This document shows, piece by piece, positions 45,733 to 52,896 of a stretch of DNA of 52,896 nucleotides. A program made the translations under genes and the position numbers. Location: positions 1,027 through 53,922 of the forward strand of contig NZ_LMBW01000018.1 of the NCBI RefSeq assembly GCF_001439915.1. Reading direction: 5' to 3'. The stretch is from Fredinandcohnia humi. GTDB taxonomy: Bacteria > Bacillota > Bacilli > Bacillales > Bacillaceae_L. Within the stretch, counting starts at the first letter, position 1. Each line of letters starts with the position of its first letter. A model generated the notes under the pieces. It saw only the letters and a program-made list of their open reading frames with translations, made no database searches and was not told the origin of the DNA.

Positions 45733-46949
45733 TGAGAAGACTATTTCGAAGGCTAAAAGAAATGGGCAGGCTCGTTATTATCTTTTTTCTCATTGTTGCA
45801 ACATTTGTATATGCGATGTTTCAAGGCGGGTTCGTCAGCTGGTTTCTATTTTATAGTTTCATCCCGTTTGGGCTATACTCTTCCGCTCTATCAATCTATC
45901 CCCTTAAAGATTTTAAACTGATTCGCCATATCAACCAAACTGAGTATGTGGCAGGGGAAAAGTTTGAAGCAACCATTGAGATTAGGCGTAAGATCCCTTT
46001 TCCGTTCATGTACTTAATTATTGAGGAGCTACTGCCGCCGCAATTAAGAAAATATGAGCAATCAAAGCAATCAAAGGTCATTCTATTCCCGTGGTTCAAG
46101 CGGGAATTAATCTATAAATATGAATTCGATTCAATCCCGAGGGGAGAGCATTTATTAGAAGGAATTCGCATCAAGACGGGAGATTTGTTCGGCCTCATTG
46201 AAAAGGAAACGATTGCACCGGTTCGTGACCAGTTTTTAGTATATCCACAGTACGTAGATATGGTATATCGACAGCTCGAAAGTCGATTTGAACAAGGGAT
46301 GACCTCTTCAAATGTAAGATTGCAGCGGGATACAGCGATTGCGATTGGTGTACGAGAATATACACCTGGGGACCGTTTTTCATGGATTGATTGGAAGGCA
46401 TCAGCTAGACGAAATAATATTATGACGAAGGAATTCGAGCAGCAGCAAAGCCATGATGTTGTTATATTCATGGACCGAACCAAGTCAACTCAATTTGAAC
46501 AGGTCGTAACCTTTACAGCCTCCCTGACAAAAGCCATTTTGAGAAAAGGTGCACAGGTTTCATTTATCTCCATTGGGGAGGATCAAGCTATTTTTCCATT
46601 AAAAGATGGTGAATCCCAGCAACAAGTAATCTATCACCACCTAGCAAAGGTTAAAGACAATAGCCCCATCCCTTTTTCACAAATTGTAGAATCAGAGATT
46701 AAAAAAACCTATCAACCTGTAACCTTCATGCTAATCACAGGTGAGTTAAGCAAGGATACGATTCATTTAGCTAGCCGATTTTCAATGCGAAATGCAGATT
46801 TACAAATTTTTGTTATAAAAGAAAGAGGAATCAAGCTTACGCAGGATGAAATGGGCGTCCTAGAAGCAATTAGAAAGCACAATGTAATCGCAAAAGTCGT
46901 CTTTGAAGGGCAATTTGCTAATATATTTTATGAGGGGAGCAGATCATGA
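45729..46949 (+). CDS. yeaD: DUF58 domain protein YeaD
   Basis: 406 residues: two N-terminal membrane helices (about 15-33 and 37-55), then a cytoplasmic part with the DUF58 signature VREYTPGDRFSWIDWKASAR (about 210-229) and a vWA-like region. DUF58 proteins accompany MoxR ATPases. Its start and stop overlap the neighbouring genes (ATGATG.. and ATGA). Confidence 0.9.
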   Translation: MMRRLFRRLKEMGRLVIIFFLIVATFVYAMFQGGFVSWFLFYSFIPFGLYSSALSIYPLKDFKLIRHINQTEYVAGEKFEATIEIRRKIPFPFMYLIIEELLPPQLRKYEQSKQSKVILFPWFKRELIYKYEFDSIPRGEHLLEGIRIKTGDLFGLIEKETIAPVRDQFLVYPQYVDMVYRQLESRFEQGMTSSNVRLQRDTAIAIGVREYTPGDRFSWIDWKASARRNNIMTKEFEQQQSHDVVIFMDRTKSTQFEQVVTFTASLTKAILRKGAQVSFISIGEDQAIFPLKDGESQQQVIYHHLAKVKDNSPIPFSQIVESEIKKTYQPVTFMLITGELSKDTIHLASRFSMRNADLQIFVIKERGIKLTQDEMGVLEAIRKHNVIAKVVFEGQFANIFYEGSRS

Positions 46950-49123
46950 AGCCAAAAATTCCAGCACAACGTGATATTCGCAACCTATTATTGAATATAT
47001 TCGGCTTTCTTTTGCTGTGGGAATGGCTGCGCCCTCTTAAATCGGTGACAGATACCCAGGAGACGTTCTGGTTTGTTATTTTTATTGGGATATGCTTTCT
47101 GTTGTTATTTTTACGGGTCCCGTTTTTGTATGGTGCGTTGATTAAGATCTTCCTGATGTTCTATATGATCCATTCGCTTTATTTTAAGCAAAGTTTTTTG
47201 AATATCGAGTGGTTGGGTGAATTTTTTGCAGATTTTATAAAAAATATAGGACTTATGTTCCAAGCAAATTGGATGGGAATGACACCGATTTTCAGGACGC
47301 TTCTCTTTTGCATTTTGCTTTGGTTAATGAGTTACTTGCTTCATTATTGGTTCACCTATCAAAAGAGAATTCTATTGTTTTTCGTATTGACCATCATTTA
47401 TATTACTGTGATCGATACATTCAGCCCATATGATGGAAATGCAGCGATTATTCGGTCAGTTCTAATTGGCTTTGTTATGTTGGGGATTCTGCAATTTGAG
47501 CGTTTAAAGGAAAAAGAACTCTCGGAGCATATACACATCGGGAAAAAGTGGGCAATACCCTTAGTCATTTTTATTCTGTTTTCTACACTTATTGGCTATA
47601 TGTCACCGAAAGCGGCACCTCAATGGCCAGACCCCGTTCCATTTTTGAAGGGCTATGGGCAGGAGAATGCGAATGGGGCAATTAACGGGATAAAGAAAAT
47701 TGGTTATGGAACCAATGACCAAAACCTAGGTGGACCATTTATTGCCGATGATACCGTTGTATTTACAGCAAAGACTGAAAAACGCCATTATTGGCGTGTT
47801 GAATCCAAAGATACCTATACCGGAAAGGGCTGGGAACTCTCAGGACCAGCGGAAAAAGAAATTTTCTTCGGTGAAAATACTGCGCTGAATTGGTATGAGG
47901 CAAAAACAGAGGTGGAGGAATTCGAATCTGAAATTCAAATGGATCTGAAATATCCACATATCGTGTATCCGTTGGGATTGACATCTGTTGAGGTAAATCC
48001 TGATATCCATTTTAGCGTTAACACGTTATCTGAAAAAATCTCTACTTATAGAAGCAATGATGAGGTTAAATTGGATCACTATTCCCTACATTATGGGTAT
48101 CCGAAATACTATATTAACCATCTTAAAGAGGTTACGGAGCCGGGTAGCTTTGAACAGAATGCCGATTTTAGAGAAAGATACACGCAATTACCTATTGATC
48201 TGCCTGACCGAGTAAAAGAACTTGCAGCAGAGATCACCAGTTCACAAACAAATCGGTACGACAAGGTAAAGGCGGTTGAAAGTTACTTCCAGGTAAATGG
48301 ATTTGTATATGATACTCAAAATGTAGCCATCCCAGAAGCTAACCAGGATTATGTCGACCAGTTCTTGTTTGATACAAAAATTGGGTATTGTGATAATTTT
48401 TCAACTTCAATGGTTGTTTTATTGCGTGCGGTTGATATTCCAGCCAGATGGGTGAAAGGCTATACAGAAGGGCAGCGGTTAGAATTAAACTCCTATGAAA
48501 TTACCAACAATAACGCACACTCTTGGGTTGAGGTTTATTTTCCGGAGTTCGGGTGGGTACCCTTTGAGCCAACCAAAGGATTTAGTAACTCCAATCTGTT
48601 TTCCTATGATTTAACAGCGACTGGAAACCAAAATAGTCAAACATCACAAACTCCGCAAAGGGAAATTCCTGAGGAAGAAAAGGCAAAAGAAACAGCGGCG
48701 ACACCTATTTCAAAAGACGCGGACAACAGCATTTTTGAAAAACTAGCGGATGCCTTTTCATGGAAATACGTGTTAATTATCCTATTAAGTTTCTTCTTGG
48801 TCGTTTATATCCTATTTAAGACCCAAAAAAAATGGATGCCATACCTTTATATTCGGTTGTATAAAAACGGCAAGGATGAAGAGGTTTATTTTAAAGCCTA
48901 TCAAGCGTTGTTAAAACAATTGGATCGTGTCGGCTTCCCGCGAAAAGACGGGCAAACCTTAAGGGAATATTCCGTCCAGGTAGATCATTTTTTCAAAGGA
49001 CATGAAATGGAACAATTAACGCTTAGCTACGAACGGGCTCTATACCGAAAAGACAATGCCCGCAAAGAATGGATGAAGTCCGTTGAATTATGGGAAAATT
49101 TAATTAAAAAGATATCATCTTGA
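46946..49123 (+). CDS. yebA: Membrane-anchored transglutaminase-like protein YebA
   Basis: 725 residues: about six membrane helices in the first 215, an extracellular transglutaminase-like core and one further helix near 615. Catalytic triad candidates: C482 in GYCDNFSTSMV, H525 in NAHSWVEVYF, and E541 in PFEPT where many relatives have Asp. It follows the MoxR-DUF58 pair as in B. subtilis. Cell-surface substrate unknown. Confidence 0.92.
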   Translation: MKPKIPAQRDIRNLLLNIFGFLLLWEWLRPLKSVTDTQETFWFVIFIGICFLLLFLRVPFLYGALIKIFLMFYMIHSLYFKQSFLNIEWLGEFFADFIKNIGLMFQANWMGMTPIFRTLLFCILLWLMSYLLHYWFTYQKRILLFFVLTIIYITVIDTFSPYDGNAAIIRSVLIGFVMLGILQFERLKEKELSEHIHIGKKWAIPLVIFILFSTLIGYMSPKAAPQWPDPVPFLKGYGQENANGAINGIKKIGYGTNDQNLGGPFIADDTVVFTAKTEKRHYWRVESKDTYTGKGWELSGPAEKEIFFGENTALNWYEAKTEVEEFESEIQMDLKYPHIVYPLGLTSVEVNPDIHFSVNTLSEKISTYRSNDEVKLDHYSLHYGYPKYYINHLKEVTEPGSFEQNADFRERYTQLPIDLPDRVKELAAEITSSQTNRYDKVKAVESYFQVNGFVYDTQNVAIPEANQDYVDQFLFDTKIGYCDNFSTSMVVLLRAVDIPARWVKGYTEGQRLELNSYEITNNNAHSWVEVYFPEFGWVPFEPTKGFSNSNLFSYDLTATGNQNSQTSQTPQREIPEEEKAKETAATPISKDADNSIFEKLADAFSWKYVLIILLSFFLVVYILFKTQKKWMPYLYIRLYKNGKDEEVYFKAYQALLKQLDRVGFPRKDGQTLREYSVQVDHFFKGHEMEQLTLSYERALYRKDNARKEWMKSVELWENLIKKISS

Positions 49124-49148
49124 CCAACAGGTGCCTGATTGATAAAAT
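49120..49148 (+). promoter_or_regulatory. Sigma-A promoter of guaA
   Basis: TTGACC (49120-49125), a 17-nt spacer and TAAAAT (49143-49148), overlapping the yebA stop and 22 bp before the aptamer. Confidence 0.7.
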
Positions 49149-49170
49149 TATCACAAATTTAATAGATATT

Positions 49171-49307
49171 CCTTCGTATATCCTCGATAATATGGATCGA
49201 AAGTTTCTACCAGACCACCGTAAATGGTTTGACTATGAAGGCAGCTGTTCTATTTGTGCACATGAACTAGAATTCTGCCTTTTTATAAGGTAGGATTCTA
49301 TTTTTTT
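49171..49307 (+). promoter_or_regulatory. Guanine-class riboswitch variant upstream of guaA
   Basis: Aptamer 49171-49241: P1 CTTCGTA / TATGAAG, P2 TCGAT / ATCGA, L2 AATATGG, core GTTTCTACC, and C74 in TTTGACTATGAAG, predicting guanine. J1/2 reads TAT instead of TAA and the first P2 base is changed. The terminator is AGAATTCTGCCTT / AAGGTAGGATTCT with a T tract (49269-49307). AAGGCAG at the 3' side of P1 can pair with CTGCCTT of the terminator, the likely antiterminator. Confidence 0.88.
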
Positions 49308-49346
49308 ATCTTATGGGTATATTACAAAATAAGACGAGGTGATTTT

Positions 49347-50885
49347 GTGAATAACGTTCAAGAAGTGATCGTTGTTTTAGATTTTGGAAGCCAGTACAAT
49401 CAATTAATCACAAGAAGAATCCGTGAGTTTGGAGTATACAGTGAACTCCACCCGCATACTTTGACAGTCGAAGAAATCAAGGCGATGCAGCCAAAGGGAA
49501 TCATTTTATCTGGTGGACCAAATAGTGTCTACGATGAAAACTCCTTTAGATGTGATGAGAAAATTTTCGACTTAGGTATCCCTGTATTGGGGATTTGCTA
49601 TGGAATGCAGCTCATGACACAACACTATGGCGGTCGAGTAGAAAAAGCGCATAACCGTGAGTACGGAAAAGCAACTATTAATGTTCAAAACGAATCTGCC
49701 CTTTTTTCAACTATCCCGAATGAACAAGTAGTGTGGATGAGCCACGGGGATTTAGTAGTTGAAACACCAGAAGGTTTTACTGTCGATGCGGTAAGTCCGT
49801 CTTGCCCGATTTCTGCTATGAGTGATGCGGATCGTAACTTATATGGTGTTCAATTCCACCCAGAGGTACGTCATTCTATATACGGTAACGATCTTCTTAA
49901 AAATTTTGTATTCGGTGTTTGCGGATGCACAGAAAGCTGGTCCATGGAAAACTTCATTGAAATTGAAATGGAAAAGATCCGTCAAACCGTTGGTGATAAA
50001 AAGGTTCTTTGCGCACTTAGCGGGGGTGTAGATTCTTCAGTTGTTGCTGTGTTAATCCATAAGGCTATCGGTGATCAATTAACATGTATGTTCGTTGACC
50101 ACGGTCTTCTTCGTAAGGGAGAAGCCGAAAGTGTGATGAAGACTTTTAGTGAAGGCTTCCATATGAATGTTATTAAAATTGATGCTAGGGAAAGATTCTT
50201 ATCTAAGCTAAAAGGGGTAAGTGATCCAGAACAAAAACGTAAAATCATCGGCAATGAGTTTATCTATGTGTTTGACGATGAAGCAGATAAGCTTGAAGGA
50301 ATCGATTATCTTGCACAAGGAACTCTCTATACAGATATTATTGAAAGTGGAACTGCAACTGCACAAACCATCAAATCACATCACAATGTTGGTGGACTGC
50401 CAGAGGATATGCAGTTTGAATTAATCGAGCCGCTTAATACTTTATTTAAGGATGAAGTTCGTGTATTAGGGACCGAGCTCGGTATTCCAGATGAAATCGT
50501 ATGGCGTCAACCATTCCCAGGACCTGGTTTAGGCATTCGAGTATTAGGTGAGATATCTGATGATAAACTGGAGATTGTTCGTGAATCCGACTACATCCTG
50601 CGAGAGGAAATTAGAAAAGCGGGTCTTGAGCGCGAAATTTGGCAGTACTTTACTGTCCTTCCTGATATCCGTAGTGTTGGTGTAATGGGTGATGCAAGAA
50701 CATATGATTACACAATTGGAATCCGTGCTGTTACATCAATTGACGGGATGACATCTGACTGGGCTCGTATCCCATGGGACATTCTAGAACTCATTTCTAC
50801 AAGAATTGTGAATGAAGTTAATCATGTAAATAGAGTTGTGTACGATATTACAAGTAAGCCACCAGCAACAATTGAGTGGGAATAA
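49347..50885 (+). CDS. guaA: GMP synthase (glutamine-hydrolysing) GuaA
   Basis: Aminates XMP to GMP with ATP and glutamine. 512 residues. N-terminal class I amidotransferase with C84 in GICYGMQ and QFHPEV (His/Glu, about 170); ATP-pyrophosphatase domain with the PP-loop LSGGVDSSV (about 225-233); C-terminal dimerisation domain ending [12 protein letters not shown] start after GAGGTGA. Feedback control by the upstream riboswitch is expected. Confidence 0.97.
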   Translation: MNNVQEVIVVLDFGSQYNQLITRRIREFGVYSELHPHTLTVEEIKAMQPKGIILSGGPNSVYDENSFRCDEKIFDLGIPVLGICYGMQLMTQHYGGRVEKAHNREYGKATINVQNESALFSTIPNEQVVWMSHGDLVVETPEGFTVDAVSPSCPISAMSDADRNLYGVQFHPEVRHSIYGNDLLKNFVFGVCGCTESWSMENFIEIEMEKIRQTVGDKKVLCALSGGVDSSVVAVLIHKAIGDQLTCMFVDHGLLRKGEAESVMKTFSEGFHMNVIKIDARERFLSKLKGVSDPEQKRKIIGNEFIYVFDDEADKLEGIDYLAQGTLYTDIIESGTATAQTIKSHHNVGGLPEDMQFELIEPLNTLFKDEVRVLGTELGIPDEIVWRQPFPGPGLGIRVLGEISDDKLEIVRESDYILREEIRKAGLEREIWQYFTVLPDIRSVGVMGDARTYDYTIGIRAVTSIDGMTSDWARIPWDILELISTRIVNEVNHVNRVVYDITSKPPATIEWE

Positions 50886-50932
50886 TATACGAACGATAAA
50901 AAAAAATAATAAATAAATGTTCGCTTTTTAGA

Positions 50933-50961
50933 TTGACTCTCTAGGTACATTGTCATATAAT
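50933..50961 (+). promoter_or_regulatory. Sigma-A promoter of pbuG
   Basis: TTGACT (50933-50938), a 17-nt spacer and TATAAT (50956-50961), 30 bp before the riboswitch. Confidence 0.85.
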
Positions 50962-50990
50962 AAAATCGAAATAAAGATTTTGTTGAAATA

Positions 50991-51160
50991 CGTCGTATAA
51001 TCTTGGGGTTATGGCCCAAAAGTTTCTACCAGGCTACCGTAAATTAGCTTGACTACGAGGTATAACAGATAATGAAAAGAGTCTATAAACTATGATTCTT
51101 CTTTTCTATCGTTATCCTTAACGTCAAGCGCTTCAGATTTTTTCTGGAGCGCTTTTGTGT
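50991..51160 (+). promoter_or_regulatory. Guanine riboswitch with terminator upstream of pbuG
   Basis: Aptamer 50991-51060: CGTCGTATAATCTTGGGG, L2 GTTATGG, CCCAAAAGTTTCTACC, and C74 in TTGACTACGAGG. The terminator is AAGCGCTTCAG / CTGGAGCGCTT with T tract (51125-51158). Guanine is the predicted ligand and termination the predicted response. Confidence 0.93.
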
Positions 51161-51221
51161 GCTTAATCAATAAAACTCGGTTCATTTTACGACGATTTGG
51201 ATCAAAGGGAGAGGGAATCAT

Positions 51222-52544
51222 ATGAAAAAGTATTTTCAATTCGATGAGCTTGGAACTACTTATAGACGAGAAATCATTGGTGGGATCACAACGTTTTTAT
51301 CTATGGCTTATATTTTATTCGTTAACCCATCAATTTTATCATTAAGCGATGTACCAGATTTACCAGATGCATTAAGAATGGATGCAAACGCAGTGTTTGT
51401 TGCGACAGCTCTTGCTGCAGCTCTTGGTACACTAATCATGGGAATCGTTGCGAAATATCCTGTAGCCTTGGCTCCTGGTATGGGATTAAATGCCTTCTTT
51501 GCTTACTCAGTTGTTCTAGGAATGGGCATTGCATGGCAAACTGCTTTATCAGGCGTATTAGTATCAGGTATTGTTTTAGTCTTATTAACGTTAACACGTA
51601 TCCGTGAAAAGATTATTGATGCAATCCCGCAAAACCTTAAATTAGCAGTTGGTGCTGGGATCGGGTTATTCATTACCTTTGTTGGGCTTAAAAACGCAGG
51701 AATTGTTGTCGGTGATCCGGCTACTTTAGTAGCTTTAGGTGATTTAACAAACGGAAATACTTTACTAGCTGTTTTCGGTGTTGTTATATCAGTAATCTTA
51801 ATGGTTCGAAAAGTTAATGGAGCGGTATTTGTCGGAATGGTAGTGACAGCTATCATCGGAATGCTTTTTAACTTAATTGACACACCAGATAGAGTAGTTA
51901 GTCACGTACCAAGTTTAGCTCCAACTTTCGGAGTTGCATTTACACACTTTGGAGAAATCTTCAATATAGATATGTTGGTTGTCATCCTTACATTTATGTT
52001 TGTAGACTTCTTTGATACAGCAGGAACACTAGTAGGAGTTGCGAACCAAGCGGGCATTATGAAAAACAATAAACTGCCTCGTGCAGGAAGAGCATTAGTT
52101 TCAGATTCAACTGGTACAGTAATCGGAGCAATCTTAGGAACCTCTTCAACTACATCTTATGTTGAATCAACAGCAGGAGTTGCAGCGGGTGCAAGATCAG
52201 GATTTGCTTCAGTAATAACAGCCGTATTATTCTTATTAGCATTATTCTTCTCTCCGCTATTAGGAGTAGTAACACCAGCCGTTACATCCCCAGCATTAAT
52301 AATCGTTGGTGTATTAATGGTTGCAACCTTGGGTGATATTGAATGGAAAAAGTTCGAGATTGCTGTTCCAGCTTTCTTAACAATCGTAACAATGCCATTA
52401 ACATATAGTATTGCAACAGGTATTGCGATTGGCTTCATTTTTTATCCAATCACAATGATGGTAAAAGGAAAAACAAAAGAAATTCACCCGCTCATGTATG
52501 CTTTGTTCATTATCTTTATTTTATATTTCATTTTCTTAGTTTAA
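51222..52544 (+). CDS. pbuG: Guanine/hypoxanthine permease PbuG (NCS2/AzgA family)
   Basis: Proton-coupled uptake of guanine and hypoxanthine. 440 residues, 12-14 membrane helices. AzgA-type motifs: ITTFLSMAYILFVNPSILS, GMGLNAFFAYSVV, and VDFFDTAGTLVGVANQAG. AAGGGAGAGGG precedes the ATG. Lies behind guaA as in B. subtilis. Confidence 0.95.
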   Translation: MKKYFQFDELGTTYRREIIGGITTFLSMAYILFVNPSILSLSDVPDLPDALRMDANAVFVATALAAALGTLIMGIVAKYPVALAPGMGLNAFFAYSVVLGMGIAWQTALSGVLVSGIVLVLLTLTRIREKIIDAIPQNLKLAVGAGIGLFITFVGLKNAGIVVGDPATLVALGDLTNGNTLLAVFGVVISVILMVRKVNGAVFVGMVVTAIIGMLFNLIDTPDRVVSHVPSLAPTFGVAFTHFGEIFNIDMLVVILTFMFVDFFDTAGTLVGVANQAGIMKNNKLPRAGRALVSDSTGTVIGAILGTSSTTSYVESTAGVAAGARSGFASVITAVLFLLALFFSPLLGVVTPAVTSPALIIVGVLMVATLGDIEWKKFEIAVPAFLTIVTMPLTYSIATGIAIGFIFYPITMMVKGKTKEIHPLMYALFIIFILYFIFLV

Positions 52545-52553
52545 AAATACGAG

Positions 52554-52585
52554 GATGCCAGGTTCAAAATCTGGTGTCTTTTTTT
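52554..52585 (+). terminator. Terminator of pbuG
   Basis: GATGCCAG pairs with CTGGTGTC (G-U pairs), followed by seven T. The sequence up to 52740 shows no gene. Confidence 0.85.
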
Positions 52586-52762
52586 AATTTGAAGCGAACT
52601 TTGCACAAGTCCTGTAGCAATATTTGTCGCGGTTTTGAATAAACGGTAAGGATTGGTTAATATTTCCAGAATAAAATATGTTGACGGTGGTTCACAATCT
52701 TGGTATATTAAGTAGGTCGCTGACACAGCCCCTACAAAAATGAATCACTAATTAAAAGGGTG

Positions 52763-52896
52763 TTGACATAGACTTTTAAAGATGTTATATTATAAAAGTC
52801 GCTGATGAACAGCGGATTAAAAAGTTCTTTGAAAACTGAACACAATACAAGCGTCAACGTTTAATCTATTTTTAAAACTATTGAGCAATCAATACT
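52763..52896 (+). promoter_or_regulatory. rRNA operon promoter and start of 16S leader
   Basis: TTGACA (52763-52768), a 17-nt spacer and TATATT (52786-52791). Downstream, GTTCTTTGAAAACTGAACA is the conserved 16S leader of Bacillus rrn operons. The 16S gene itself would begin just beyond the window. Confidence 0.88.

Noticed and set aside
52541-52726. Minus-strand frame after pbuG
   Set aside because: Overlaps the terminator region, has no ribosome binding site and no recognisable motif.

Overview
The window looks like a chromosomal segment of a low-GC Gram-positive bacterium of the family Bacillaceae. Two gene blocks follow the Bacillus subtilis order closely: thiL-tsaE-tsaB-rimI-tsaD / ydiF / moaC-rex-tatA-tatC / ydiK-ydiL / groES-groEL on the left, and yeaC-yeaD-yebA-guaA-pbuG on the right. 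Other Bacillus marks are a perfect CIRCE operator, sigma-A promoters, strong AGGAGG ribosome binding sites, TTG and GTG starts, purine riboswitches, and an rRNA-operon promoter at the right edge. Genus and species cannot be fixed from this evidence.

Layout. 1-470 is an array of about 52-bp imperfect repeats. 0.47-12.0 kb is the housekeeping core: tRNA t6A modification (tsaB/D/E), thiamine-phosphate kinase, molybdopterin synthesis, the Rex redox repressor, Tat export and GroESL. A DnaA-box cluster lies just after tsaD. 12.1-19.3 kb is an accessory insertion carrying a thiazole/oxazole-modified microcin (TOMM) cluster of the heterocycloanthracin/sonorensin type: a Cys-rich precursor, an F-type leader-binding protein, a fused cyclodehydratase-YcaO and a SagB dehydrogenase. 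It is bracketed by two diverged copies of the groEL 3' end and its terminators. 19.5-27.3 kb is a zone of decay: a truncated response regulator, a membrane gene with an in-frame stop, an AAA ATPase, YciI and FAH genes, an IS200/IS605 relic fused to a SEC-C gene, a truncated RQC-minor-type gene, a YdjM-like membrane protein, and a MerR/DUF3967 gene with a dead tandem copy.

27.5-32.8 kb is a guanine-riboswitch-controlled purine nucleoside ABC importer (BmpA/NupNOPQ type). 33.2-36.5 kb and 41.3-44.6 kb are two separate quaternary-amine osmoprotectant importers of different subfamilies. Between them lie a deleted ydjM copy, a second-site L25/Ctc gene, a PIN-domain protein with a small upstream partner (candidate toxin-antitoxin), a 39-residue unannotated-size gene, a TetR regulator, a SinI-like anti-repressor and a small membrane protein. 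44.7-52.6 kb is the conserved MoxR/DUF58/transglutaminase operon, then guaA and pbuG, each behind its own guanine-class riboswitch.

Together, three riboswitches put nucleoside uptake, GMP synthesis and guanine/hypoxanthine uptake under the same ligand. The most distinctive content is the TOMM cluster. Its precursor core has an unusual Phe-Arg-Cys-Gly-Gly repeat and a duplicated Phe/Gly-rich tail, it has no exporter or immunity gene nearby, and it has inserted at the groEL 3' end.
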